A DNA stretch of 64,000 nt from Datisca glomerata (lineage: Eukaryota; Streptophyta; Magnoliopsida; Cucurbitales; Datiscaceae). The translations under genes were made by a program, and so were the position numbers. Position 1 is the stretch's first letter, and each line of letters begins with the position of its first letter. Below are positions 34,627-46,539 of the stretch, one piece after another. Below the pieces are notes generated by a model. The model was given only the letters and a program-made list of their open reading frames with translations, ran no database searches and was not told where the DNA came from. The stretch is from assembly GCA_003255025.1 (NCBI GenBank), contig QANY01008229.1:1-64000 (forward strand), given 5' to 3'.

Positions 34627-35560
34627 GTTTAGTGTTGAGTCAAAGTGAATGGCAACCCAAGCATTGGTGTCCAACCCAAAAGAGCCTTACGGCAAGGGGA
34701 TCCACTATCTCCCTACCTTTTCATAATGGTGGCTGAGTGTCCCTCTAGATGCATCCAAGCAGCAGTAAATAAAGGCAAGGTGATTCCAATTGGCCTTAAA
34801 AGAAGTAGTCCTCCTATATTCCACTTGTCTTTGTTGATGTTAGTTTATTTTTTATAATTGCTGATGTAAATTCTTGTACACAATTGACTAGTTGCATTTC
34901 AAAGTATTTTAATGTAACTGGTCAATTGGTTAACCTTGATAAAAGTTGTGTTTGGTTTAGCTTGTAAATGACATGAAACGGTCTGAATTGGCTACTCTCC
35001 TCACATTCCTATGTCAGCAAAGAAGGAAACATATCTTGACCTCTCTACTGACGTAATAGCCTCAAAGGCTGGTTTTCATGCTCTTCTGATGGACAAAATG
35101 GAGAACAAACAGCAAATAGGAAATCAAAGTTTCTGTTATTTGGGGGGAAAGAAGTTTTGTTAAAATCAATCAATTGCACAAGCATTGCCTAGTTATGTAA
35201 TGAGAGTTTATAAACTTCCAAAAAGAATATGTATTAAGCTTCAATCTACTATCATGTCCTTCTAGTGGTCAAACAATGGGAGATCAGCAAGGTATTGGCT
35301 GTGCTCTGCGAAGAAAACCCTTAGTAGAAAAGAGGTTGGAGGCTAGGGGTTTAGAGATTTGGTGGATTACAAGTTGGCTCTTCTTGCTAGACAAGCTTGG
35401 AATGTGTTAAAGAATCCTAAAGCCTCTGTGAAGACTGTTATAGAGTCTATCTTACCAACGATGAAAAATCTGTCAATATATGGGAGGATAGAGGTTACTG
35501 GGTTGTAGGAATTTGGATATATTCAAGACTAAGAAACTTTCTTTCATCTCTGACTTGATT
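34627..35560 (+). pseudogene. LINE reverse transcriptase and C-terminal region
   Basis: The RT fragment reads VKVNGNPSIGV, then ALRQGDPLSPYLFIMVAE, the classic block before the catalytic FADD. The FADD itself is replaced by a frame break near 34850. The C-terminal part gives QALPSYVMRVYKLPK (35180-35225), then GFRDLVDYKLALLARQAWNV (35345-35405). This is a non-LTR RT of the plant L1 clade. Confidence 0.8.
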
Positions 35561-35853
35561 AATGATTATAGTAATACTTAGAATGTGAGTGAAACTCATC
35601 AATCTTTCCCTATCTGGATAGCAAACGAGATTTTTGCTATTTGTCTTCTAAGTAGAGATATTGATGGATTCTATGATTTGGCCTTTGTGTAAAAAGGGTT
35701 GTTTTTTGTAAAGACTTTTATCATTCTATTCATGAAATTAAAATTATGATGGGGGAATAATTATTCTGGTAAGTTTAAAGATTCGATTCAAAGCATGCAT
35801 GAGTTATGGAATTAAGCAGTCATCTAATTTAGGTGGTGAGGAGATATCCTTAA

Positions 35854-36369
35854 TGATGCAGACGGTGTAGCGTTGAAGTTTTTAGAGCGAATGGATCGTT
35901 GCACGCGCAGTCCACCTTCCAGAAACCATAACTTTTTATTCGGGTTGACTCACGGGGTCCGTAAGATATCAAATCGAACCCTGTTTAGAGATCCACACGC
36001 ATAACAGGGTTTACCCGTCTTGGCCCAGTTTCAGCTAAAAAAAGGTCGTTTAAGGACTTTTAGAGGCTCGGAAGTTGTTTTCGCAAGTTTCAGATATTTT
36101 TGTAATTTTACCTTTCTTTTATGTGTAGGGTTTTCTGAGACAGTGTAAGTACCTTTTGTTTAGATTTTATGCAGCAGCTTATGATATTTGTTTGAGACGT
36201 TTTCTCTCTATAATTCTAATTTTTGATATTTCGTGATTTATCGAATTGATGCCTAAATTCTGGTAATCTCATAATTCAATAAGTTTTAGAAGATTAAATT
36301 ATCGGTAATCGTGAGCGATTCAACAGTGTTTGATATTGTTATATTTTCTTCAAGGTTTCCGCTACATCA
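35854..36369 (+). mobile_element. Solo LTR, copy 3, inside the LINE
   Basis: 516 bp, starting TGATGCAGACGG and ending CTACATCA, flanked by perfect 5-bp direct repeats CTTAA (35849-35853 and 36370-36374). It is the longest and best-preserved member of the family. The LINE RNase H continues on its right, proving insertion after the LINE. Confidence 0.85.
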
Positions 36370-36644
36370 CTTAATCTACTATATTTGTTAGTAGATATGG
36401 AAGGATAGATGCAGTTCTATTTTTTCAGGAACTGAAATAGATCCTCTTAAATCAACTTTAGTTGCTGAGAGAGCTTGTTGTCAATACTTTAGGTGCTGAG
36501 ATCTGATGGTCTTATTGATACAGATATGGTTGTAGAACGATGGATTCCTCCTGATCAAAAACTGCATCAAAATCAATTGTTATGGAGCTTTAGATGTAAC
36601 TTCCAAAGAAGGAGCAGGTTGAATAGGGAAGCTCAAACATGTGG

Positions 36645-36840
36645 AACTCTTCTATCTCTCTCTCTCTTGTTCTCTCTCTCTTCTTTCTCTCTCTCTCTCG
36701 CTCTCTCTCTCTCTCACCCTCCCCCTATCTCTCTCTTTCTCCCTCACCCTCTCTCTTTCTACACACACTCTCTCCCTCACCCTCCCTCTCTCTCTCTTTC
36801 CCAATCTCTCTCTCCGTCTCACCCCCCCTCTCTCTAACAT
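36645..36840. repeat. (TC)n-rich microsatellite
   Basis: About 195 bp of CTCTCT with CCCTC interruptions. All open frames across it are low-complexity artefacts. Confidence 0.95.
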
Positions 36841-37122
36841 ATCCCCGAGCTAGACCTAAGTCTAGCAAAAAATTACTATTAGACTTTGGTCTAACATTCT
36901 GCCGTTAAAATTTACCCTCATTAAGAATGGCAAACTTAGTCTTTTTTCTATAAAAAAATCTGGACGTTAAGAAGGTAAAGGAGTCTTAAAATCGATTTTA
37001 CAAACATAACCCTCATGTTGATCTCAACAGGAGGGGATATATTTTTGTTACCCTTAAAACTCACATAGGATTCTCTAATTATTAATGTTTTTTCAAAAGA
37101 TTTGATTCTATTCAGGATTGCC

Positions 37123-37846
37123 GGTCCAAAACTCATATAGGGTTTTGGCAATCGCTTTAGTTGGAATTCTGTTAAGAATATATATTGCAGTCTTAAGTCC
37201 TTCATCCCAGAGTGATTCTGGTAAGGTAGAATGACTAATCGTACTCATCATCATGTCCTTAAGCATTCTTTTTCGTCTTTCAGTAACACCTTTCATAATA
37301 GGCAAACCTGGCATAGTGTGTACTATGGGACGATACCGCATTCCTCTAGGAATTTAGCAAATAGTCCTGGACCTTGTTCACTTGAACCTTTATAACTGCC
37401 ATAGTACTCATCACCACGGTCAGAATCAGACGGTTTTGGTCCTTTTGTTGCATCGATTCTCAACGTCAGCCTTAAATTTTTGAATACGTCCAATGACCAT
37501 GACTTTTCATGGATGAGATATATATAGCCATATCTAAAAAAATTGTCTATGAAGGTTATAAAGTACTGTTAACCATTCTATGCAACCGAAGGGAATGACC
37601 CACAAATATATGTATGTATAAGTTCAAAGATGTCCTTAGCCCTGTTGGCTTCAGATCTCCTTTCATTGTTTTATTTACCCTTTATACAATTAACACAAAC
37701 ATCAAAATCTATAAAATCTAAGAGACTGACAATTTCGTTTGACACAAGTCTTTTTATTCTCTGTTTAGAGATATGACCTAATATCTTATGTCATAACGCA
37801 GTCGAATGCTCACTTGTTATTTTTGTTTTAGTACCTCGTGTAGTTA
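37123..37846 (-). pseudogene. Copia integrase fragment
   Basis: Read leftwards: a GAG-pre-integrase piece near 37800-37690, FELIHTYICG near 37640, FITFIDNF and IYLIHEKSWS near 37570-37510, and at 37341-37108 an open frame including MKGVTERRKRMLKDMM then SLWDEGLKTAIYILNRIPTK. These are Ty1/copia integrase core motifs, with stops. It abuts the family B LTR at 37848 and sequence shared with 25450-25520 at 37122. Confidence 0.8.
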
Positions 37847-37847
37847 A

Positions 37848-39124
37848 TGTTAGGGGTTATGCCCTCAAAACATGTGTAATGGCATTTTAATATGAAATTT
37901 AAAGAGAATTACATTTTTCTTATAATTGTTCTTTTGAATTTTTATTGAATAATTTATATAAATATTTGAAAATTTCATATTCATTAATGAGACTATGATC
38001 TTGTATTAGTACGAGAGGATTAATGATGTAGAGGAAACCCTAAAGAAAGCCTAACAATATCAAACATTGTTGAATCGCGCACGATTACTAGTAATTCGAT
38101 ATTCTAAAACCTATTGAATTCTGAAATTATCAGGATTTAGGCATCAACTTCGATAAATCATGAAATACCAAAAATTGGAATTTTAGAGAGAAAACGTGAA
38201 AATATCTTAAACAATTATCATAAACTGTCGCATAAAACCTAAACAAAGACATCTAAACTGTCTCAGAAAACCTTAAGCATAAAAGAAAGGTAAAATTATA
38301 AAAATATCAAAAATTCATGAAAACAGCTTCCATGCCTCCACAATGATCATATGTAGATCAGTCTGAATCTTGAGTAGTCATGAACTCGTATGCATGTATA
38401 TTGGATCTTTTGATTCACTCGTTAATGTTTGTTTGTTAATCAGGCTAGTGACTTTTACTTTGGAGATTTAGTGATGTGAATGGTTGTGCACATGATCTTA
38501 TAAGATTTAGAATCTAAGTTTTCCTAACGAATCTTATATTGGTTCTCTTAAGTGTTAATTCTGGAACTGAATGGTTATAGAATTTATAGTAAGATTATAA
38601 ATTAGACATTCACTAGTGGTTAATGGTACTTAATGATCAAAAGTTAATTAGAAGGGTAAAATGGTAATTTTATCCTTTTAATTTACGAACCAATAATTAG
38701 AGGACAAAATTATATGAAGGATTATGTCAGTGGACTACATGAGAATACTCTGTAAATACATTTTATAATCTCTAAGAGTGCAATTCTATATTTATTTTGA
38801 ATATTATTGTAATTATTTCAAATGCGAGAAGACGAAAAACGCACGAGACGAACGGTGGAAATTTACTATTCATGTGAAACACTGTTCATCCGTGAAAACA
38901 CTATTCACGGCAGAAAATTATTGTTCTGGCAGAGACGGACAATGTCGGCGGTACTGTTCCGGTGGTGAACAGTGTGGACCGTACTGTTTCTGACAGTGAA
39001 CAGTGGTTGTCCAGCACGACAGGCGACCGGCGGCAGTGAGACACACAGTGGTGATGATGGGCGGTGATCAGAGAGTCTTATCGTCGGTGACAATTATTGT
39101 CAGGTTTTAGGAAAGTTTCCAACA
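37848..39124 (+). repeat. 5' LTR of copia family B, interrupted
   Basis: LTR sequence runs 37848-38023, is replaced by a truncated solo LTR at 38024-38341, then resumes at the GATCATATGTAGATCAG block. It ends GGAAAGTTTCCAACA at 39124. About 240 bp of LTR present in other copies (26475-26710) is missing at the insertion. 38810-39090 is G/C-richer than its surroundings and contains repeated ACTGTTC units. Confidence 0.75.
38024..38341 (-). mobile_element. Solo LTR, copy 4, truncated
   Basis: Starts TGATGTAGAGGAAACCC and shares TTGTTGAATCGCGCACGATT with copy 2. It ends mid-element near AACAGCTTCCATGCC, so it has lost one terminus together with part of its host LTR, probably in one deletion. Confidence 0.75.
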
Positions 39125-40059
39125 AACCATGTAACCAAATCTATCACCTAAGTGTTTAATTAAAACTCAAACTCTTTTAATTATCCATTTAAATTTTGAA
39201 ATTAATTATTAATTTTTTTATTTTATGAAAATAAAAAATTAATAGGTTGATTGGTTTTGATCCAAGTTTGACCAAATCAAATAAAGTGTTTATTTGACTA
39301 AGTCAAAGTCAACTATATTAAAAGGGATAATTATAGAAATTGTTTTAATTAAGAAAAATAGTTTTTCTAATTAATAATGGTTTTGTTCAAATCTTGGAGA
39401 TTATAAAGATGGACATCAGCAGGAGACGCCAATATTTGAGAAATATGTATTCTTAAAGTCCGCTTTGTGATTTCATTTCTTTATTTCAAAGATTGTAATT
39501 TAGAAATACCCAATAATTATTCAGTCTATTATTATTTTATTTAATTGTTAACTAATTGTTTAATTGTTATGTTTGATAACATGTCAATGCATTAGTCGAT
39601 CACATGTCATACATGAAAATCTCATATAGTTTTATTTAATCATCCATCTCATCTGTAGAAACATGATTTATTAGGATTGTTCTAATATATTTATATGTAT
39701 TACTTTATGAAATCAATTGCATGTAAACTGTTAGATTCTAACTAATTAAAACTTGGTAATCACACCATACTAAATGCTATAGTAACCTTTAGGTTAACCG
39801 ACTTTAGTAAAAGAGTTTTATTAAAACTTGATGAATATAATTAATTAGTTAATTTAGGTTCACCTAATTATGACTTAGGTTCACCTAAGTTAAATGAACT
39901 TAGACCAATGAGATTGGATTAACTGATAATTAAATATTCATAGGGTTATTATTTTATCTAGTAGTTAATTTGGAATTAATTGATTAGTTAAAATAGAAAC
40001 ACATTATCCTAAAATAGTGAGTGAGAGAAGGTTGACATATCAATGTAACATCTGGTCTC
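39125..40059. other. A/T-rich leader region of copia B, no gene
   Basis: No coding frame or tRNA-type PBS is recognisable after the LTR end. The expected TGGTATCAGAG is absent. A small repeat, TTAGGTTCACCTAA, occurs twice near 39855-39895. Confidence 0.5.
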
Positions 40060-43000
40060 CATCATTAGCACAACACCCTGAGGTGGAGTAGGGGACTCAA
40101 GTTAGCATCATACTAGAGTCTCTCACACTATCTTTTTCTAAGTTCACGACCAACTATGTTATGAACAAGTTACAATTCAACATGACCCAATTGTAGAATA
40201 AACTACAGACTTTTGAGTCACTCAACCTTAGAATGACTAAAGAGGGCGAAACAAATGTGGTTGAGCAAAAGCCTTCTTCCAATATTGTTAAAAACAAGAA
40301 AATGATGAAGAACAATGGTAAGGACAAGAGTAAAAACAAAAGAACAAAAAAGCCAAGACATCGCTGAAAACCAAGAAGAACAAGAAAGACAATAAGCCCA
40401 AAGGAAAGTGTTTCCACATAGCCAAGCCAAAAAAGAAAAAATAGATTAGATAGAAATGAGTTGAAAAGAAAGGAAAAATGAATACTTTAAAAATAGAACC
40501 CGATTCGTTCAACCCAATATGTATGGTGGAATAAAATTGATTTTGACTTTAAGCATTGGATTTTCTGTCTTAGTTAAGAGTAGTCATGGAAAGAATAGGT
40601 TCAAAATCACAATAAATTCCTTTTTCAAATCCTACGACAACTGCACGACCCCTTCCTACATGCCATAAATGACCTACGAATAAGAAGAATGTGGGATTGA
40701 AGATCATTGGAAGAGAAACTGTAACAAATATCTCTCTGCACTGAAAAACAAAGGTAAAAATATGATTTACTTGTACTGGAAGGTTGTTTAGTGGAATATG
40801 AGTTGTCATCCTGGATACTTGATGCAGAAGCCATTAACCATGTATGTTCTTATTTGCAGATGCTTGATTAGTCAAGGGAGCTGGCTGATGGCGAGGTCGT
40901 TTTGAGAGTTGGCAGTGGTGCACTCATGTCAGATAAAGCATTAGGGACAGTCTGTTTACATTTTAGATATAATTACTTAGTTTTGAACCATGTTTATTAT
41001 ATTCCTGATTTTTTGAGGAATTTGATTTCTCTTTTATTTTTGTAAGAATAGTTATTAGAAGTTTCTTTCATTAATAAAGAGTTTATTATTTCTAATAATG
41101 GATTCGAAATCTCTCATGCTAAATTATAAATAGATTGTATATGTTTAAACCAATTGAACGCGCGTTAAATAATTCTGAACTATTTCAAGTAGCAAAACCT
41201 AAAAATAACAAACGATAAAGAGTTTCTCATGATGATAACACATATTTAGGGCATCTTAGATTGTAACATATTAATCTAGATAGGTTAAACAGGTTAACAA
41301 ATCATAATTCTTTGAGAGAGTTAAAAGTTGGAACTCCTCCTATTTGTGAATCTTGTCTAGAGGGTAAAATGACCAAGAGACCTTTCACAAGAAAGGGCCA
41401 AAGAGCCAAAGAACCACTTGAGTTAGTACATAGTGATGTATGTGGATCGATCAATGTACAAGCTAGAGGTGGGTATGAGTATTTTGTCACTTTCATTGAC
41501 AATTACTCAAGTTATGGTTATAGGTACCTAATGCATCGAAAGTCTGAAACTTTTGGAAATTTTAAAGACTTCAAGGGTGAAGCTGAAAAGCAATTAGGTA
41601 AATCATTAAAAATCTGATTGAGGTGGTGAATACTTAGATTTAGAATTCAAGAATTATTTGTTGGAGTGTGGAATCATATCCTAACTCACAGCACCTGGAA
41701 CACCATATGAAAATGGTGTTGCAGAGAGGAAAAACCGAATCTTATTAGATATCATTTTTTGAGGATATTCTACTACACAAGGAAACTTACATTTAGAATG
41801 TAGTGCCCTCTAAGTGTGTAAGCGAGACGGCTTTAGAGTTATGGAATGGCTCCAAACCTAGTTTGCATCATTTCTTAGACCCAAGACCGGAAAGTTAGAC
41901 TCAAGGTCTGAGGTATGTATTTTCGTCGGCTATTCTCTAGAGACTAGAGGTGGGTACTTTTGTAGTCACGATGATCAAAAGGTGTTTGTGATGACAAATG
42001 AAACCTTTCTTGAACATGACTATACAAAAAACTATAAACCTCGTAGCAAAGTAGTTCTCGAGGAATTAGCGACTAATGAGATCAGACCACCTTCAATTTC
42101 TACTGGTAAATGACAAACTAGAGAAATCACAATTCCAGCAAAGGAAATCCTGGTGCAATGTTGTAGTGAGAGGGTTGTGAGATAATTAGTTTGCTAAGAA
42201 CTAGAGGCACATGTCCTAGTGTCAGACACTAATAAGGACGATCCATTATCTTATGAAGAAACAATTGATGATCCTGAAAAGGAGAAATGGCAAGATGCCA
42301 TGAACCAGGAAATGGAATCTATATATTCCAATTCTTTCTGAGAATTTATAGATCCACCTGAAGATGTCAATCCCATTGGATGTATATGGATCTTCAAGAA
42401 GAAAAGATGTGCAGATGGGAAAGTAGAGACTTTCAAGGTACGGTTAGTAGCCAAGGGCTATGAAGAGACATTCTCCCATGTGGCTATGCTAAAATCCATT
42501 CACATCCTTTTGTCCATAGCCACTATTTTGGACTCTGAGATATGGAAAATGGACGTCAAGACAGCTTTTCTGAATGACTCTCTTGAAGAAAGCATCTATA
42601 TGTAGCAACCAGAAACGTTCTTACAAAATGGGCCAGATCAGAAAGTACGTAACTTACTTAAAACCATTTATGGATTAAAGCAAGCATCTAGATCTTGCAA
42701 TTTTACCTTTGATTAAATTATAAAGTCTTATGCCTTTGAGAAAAATGTTGATGACATGTGTGTATAAATACACGAAAGATAAGATAGTGGTTTTCTTAGT
42801 TATTTATGTTGATGATATTCTACCCATTGTGAATGATGTAGAAACGCTGTCAAAAGTAAAAAAGTGGTTAGCTGAGAAATTTCAAATGAAAGATTTGGAA
42901 GAAGCGAGTTATGTTCTAGGCATCCAAATCCTAAAGGATAAAAAGAACAAGTTCTTGGCACTTTCAAGGCATCTTATATTGATAAGGTGACGGAGAGATT

Positions 43001-43790
43001 CTCTATGGAGAATTCTAAAAAGGTCAACAACCGACCAGACATGAAATTGTCCCCTCCAAGGAACAATGTCCTAAGACACCTTAGGAGGAAGAGGATATGA
43101 GAAAGGTTCCCTATGCTTCAGCAGTTGGAAGTCTTATATATGACATGCTGTGTACGAGACCGGACATCTATTATGCAGTGGAAATTGTCAATCGTTATCA
43201 ATCGAATCTAGGTTTGGAACACTAGATTGTAGTAAAGCACATTCTTAAGTATCTTAGGAGAGCGAGAAACTATATGCTTGTTTATTCTGGTGGAGACCTG
43301 AACCTCACTGGATATACTGATTCTGACTTTTAATAAGATAGAGATAGTCAAAAATCGACATTTGGATCAGTATTCACCCTAGGTGGAGGAGCTGTAGTTT
43401 GGAGAAGTATTAAACAGTCAAACATTGTAGATTCCACTATGGAAATCAAATATATAGCCGCTTGTAAGGCTACGAAATAGGCAGTATGGCTTAGAAAGTT
43501 CAATTCTGATCTGGAAGAAGTTCCAGTTATGGACAAGCCACTAATCATGTATTGTCATAATAGTGGGGCGGTAGCAAATTTCAAGGAACTGAAGAGTCAC
43601 AAGAGGGGCAAGCACATAGAGTGGAAATATCATCTTGTAAGAGAGATCGTGAATCGAGGGGATGTGACTGTTATGAATATAGCTTTAGAACAGAACCTGG
43701 CTGATTCTTTTACAAAGACACTTCATGTGAAGTCATTTGAGGGTCACATTCATAACATGGGATTAAGAGAGATGCCACATTTATTTTAGG
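40060..43790 (+). pseudogene. Copia family B gag-pol, broken
   Basis: The gag C-terminus is near 40150-40440 (YVMNKLQFNMTQL, then a lysine-rich NKKMMKNNGKDKSK tail). A protease region is near 40800 ([13 protein letters not shown], with DAE for the expected DSG). The GAG-pre-integrase/integrase block (41312-41617) includes CESCLEGKMTKRPF, LVHSDVCGSI and YFVTFIDNYS. RT (42350-42990) has CIWIFKKKRCADG, IWKMDVKTAFLND, GLKQASRS and an intact YVDDILPI box. RNase H (43085-43790) has TRPDIYYAVEIVN and TGYTDSDF, then LIMYCHNSGAVANFKE and QNLADSFTKTL. Roughly a dozen stops or shifts interrupt it. Confidence 0.88.
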
Positions 43791-43803
43791 GTAAGTGGGA
43801 GAT

Positions 43804-44822
43804 TGTTGGGGGTTATGCCCTCAAAGCATGTGTATTGACATTTTGATATGAAAATTAAAAAGGATTATATTTTTCTTATAATTGTTCTTTTAAATTATTG
43901 TTGAATAATATNTTAAAGTATGAAATCTTTAATGAATGGTTGCTAGTACGGTTTACTAAGCATTATGAATGTGTGTGATCTAGATCCGGATATTGATGTG
44001 GATAGATATCTTAGTGAAAGTACTTCATATAACAAGATTATATATGACAGGATCAATGTGAATTAATATATTTATTAACATGTCGTTTATGATAAAGATT
44101 TAATGCACATCAATTCAATGATCATATGTAGATCAGTCTAAATCCAGAGTAGTCATGAACTCCTTTACAAGTCTACTAGATCTTTTGATTCACTCGTTAA
44201 GGTCTGTTTGTTAATCAGGCTAGTGACTTTTATTTTGGAGATTCAGTTATGTGGATGGCTGGGGATATGATCTTACAAGATTTAGAATCTAAGCTTTCCT
44301 AACGGATCGTATATCAGTTCCTCTAAGTGTTAATTCTATAACTGAATGATTATTGAGCTCAAGTTTATAATAAGATTATAAATTAGCAATTCACTAGTGG
44401 ATTAATGGTACTTGTAGATCAAGAGGTAATTAGAAGGGTAAAATGGTAATTTTGATCAGTTCTAATTTACAAATCAATAATTATAGGACAGAGCTACATG
44501 AAATGATTGTGTCAATGGACTACATTAGAATACTTTGTAAATACATTCTATAATCTCTAAGAGTGCAATTCCATATTTATAGTGGAGTAATAATTGACTA
44601 ATTAATAATCTGGTCTATTTTTTGCTTAGGATTATAGGTCTATGATCCCCTGTTCACCTCTATACTACGCTGTTTAGGGTATGAATATTTCAGGACATGA
44701 TAAAAGGACTAACTTACAAACAAATTATTTGAGGCAAGTACATAATTATGAGATAATTGTGTGTGCTTAATTAATTAAGAATTAATTTATTGAATTATTT
44801 ATATATTTAAATATAATTTTCA

Positions 44823-44861
<39 letters not shown>

Positions 44862-45210
44862 TCAATTTTTTAATTATCGATAAGTGAGACAGAATATCTA
44901 ATTTGTGAAATTAGATAATTAAATTATTATTAGATTAAAATTTAAATCAACTAAATCTGTTATTTATGAAATAACCCATAAGTTAGTTCATATGGATAAT
45001 CAGATATATTAATTTTGAATTAACTGATATCTAGATAATTATCTAATTAAAATAAATATTTAATTCACAGTAATTGTCACGTGCCAATCACTGATAGGTT
45101 ATTAGAAATTGACATGGATTACTGTAATGCCATATGGCACTACAGTAGTGAGTGTGTAACACTGGAGTGCCATAGGGCACTGCAATGGTGTCGTGAGGCA
45201 CGGTGCCGTT
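43804..45210 (+). repeat. 3' LTR of copia family B, truncated
   Basis: Begins after the polypurine tract GTAAGTGGGAGA. It contains a single N at 43912 where about 105 bp present in other copies are absent, and an (AT)n run at 44829-44857. The segment with GCCATATGGCACTACAG palindromes (45125-45190) matches 58020-58160 and 60410-60530. It breaks off at about 45210 within GGTGTCGTGAGGCACGGTG. Confidence 0.8.
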
Positions 45211-46440
45211 TAGTAAAATGTTTGGTTCAAGAGAGGATGAAGGAAAATATGACTGCCGAAAGACTAAAAAAGGTTAGCTTCCATTTAGTAACATGTTTAT
45301 ATTTGTTTATAAGCTAACATTCTATACTAGTTGGTTTATTTACGTTGCAGAATTTGAAGGCAGAGGAAGGCTCGGTTCAAGAGTGGATGAAGGCACGTCT
45401 TGATAAATCAATGGTGAGGTCGGAAAAAGCCAACTCCGTTCCTAGTTTCGCTACCCTACTTTAGCTTACCACTCAACTCCTGAACCAGAACCGGGGGGGT
45501 GAGAGGAAAAGGGGATCAAAATGTCCCATCAATAAAGTGAGAAAAAACTATTAAAGATGCATTTTGGTTCAATCCTCGTCTTCTGCTGGAACTGTTTTCC
45601 CTAAAGGTAGTGAAGTGAGCCCCGCACGGTTCGGAGAGCACTGAATTAGAATGAGAGGTTCACCACCACTTCATTGCATGCAAGGGGAGCCAAAAGAGGA
45701 TGAAGGCACCAAGGCACCAAGTACATTTACTAACATTCTACACACCAAGTACATTTACTAACAGCTCGGTTCAAGAGATGATGAAGGCAAGATGACTGCA
45801 AAAAGACTAAAAAAGGTTAGTTTCCCTTTAGTAACATGTTTCTATTTGTTTATAAGCTAACATTCTATACTAGTTGGTTTATTTACGGAGCAAAATTCAA
45901 AGGCAAAGGAAGGATCCTCCATGCAAGGGAATAGATTGACTGCTAGGCAAGGATTTATTGATATGGGAAAAGGAGCAATGCATGAATTTTTTTTAGAGCC
46001 ATTTGTTGGCTTTAGGCTATATTTTTAGAGCCATTTAGATGATTTGGATGAAAATAATGTTTGGATTAAATTGCAAGAATGTTGTTTGGAATGCTTAGTT
46101 AATGTGTTGATTTTGGATCATTTGGATGATTTTAGATGATTTTGGATGAATTTGGATGAATTTGGATAATTTTGGAAGAAAATGAATATATCTAGATTAA
46201 ATTAGTATTGTTTAGTATTACTATGTATTGAATTGCTTAGGTAGTGGTAATTTAAATTAAATTATGGATAAGAGTATTTTTGACATACGACATCAATGTA
46301 ACTGCAATTATAAAATTCTGTTAAAAATTAGACCTAATTATTATAGAATGTGAAGTACAGGGAAGGTATGTGTAATAATCAAATATAGAGGGTGCCTGTG
46401 TAATTTAATCAACCACAGGGGAGGTCTGTGTAATTTACCC
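45211..46440 (+). mobile_element. DNA-transposon-like fragment with internal tandem duplication
   Basis: A block at 45223-45380 recurs at 45772-45915: GGTTCAAGAG, then CTGCAAAAAGACTAAAAAAGG, GTTAG, TTTATAAGCTAACATTC and TTTATTTACG. In the first copy AAAAAAGGTTAGC...TTGCAG looks like a short intron between small coding pieces (MTAERLKK and NLKAEEGSVQEWMKARLDK). The right end 46340-46440 carries the same GTCTGTGTAATTTA repeats as 24604-24750 and ends GTAATTTACCC. I do not recognise the peptide. The left boundary is inferred from where the LTR stops. Confidence 0.45.
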
Positions 46441-46539
46441 TTTTTTTTATAAGCTACTTGCATTAACTTGAAGTTTGTGGTAAGGAAAACATTACAATGC
46501 CGAAAAATTATTACCAACATTGATGTTTGGTTATTGTGG

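Larger units (their letters stand above)
33190..36640 (+). mobile_element. L1-type LINE, broken, split by a solo LTR
   Basis: From left to right: an ORF1-like block (33430-33630, with VWTRRKEK), an endonuclease fragment (34030-34220, with IIVGDFNEM then CYYIWTNS), RT (34640-34860), post-RT C-terminal sequence (34980-35560), and after the solo LTR an RNase H-like start (36540-36620, WIPPDQ then KINCYGAFD). All are in shifting frames. No target-site duplication or poly(A) tail is visible. The 3' end runs into a TC-rich microsatellite at 36645. Confidence 0.8.
37848..45210 (+). mobile_element. Ty1/copia element, family B, with both LTRs
   Basis: 5' LTR (37848-39124, invaded by a solo LTR), internal region with gag, protease, integrase, RT and RNase H (40060-43790), and a 3' LTR from 43804, truncated at about 45210. 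Stops and frameshifts are many. Starts read TGTTAGGGGTTATGCCCTC and TGTTGGGGGTTATGCCCTC. The inferred end CCAACA mirrors the TGTTGG start. Confidence 0.8.

Noticed and set aside
34222..34632. 136-residue basic ORF as an independent gene
   Set aside because: It lies between the endonuclease and RT pieces of the LINE and is best explained as degraded LINE ORF2.
36652..36908. Several overlapping ORFs rich in Ser/Leu or Arg/Glu
   Set aside because: All arise from the (TC)n microsatellite read in different frames.
40154..40512. Minus-strand hydrophobic ORFs that look like a membrane protein
   Set aside because: They are antisense to the lysine-rich tail of copia B gag; AAG/AAA codons read as CTT/TTT.
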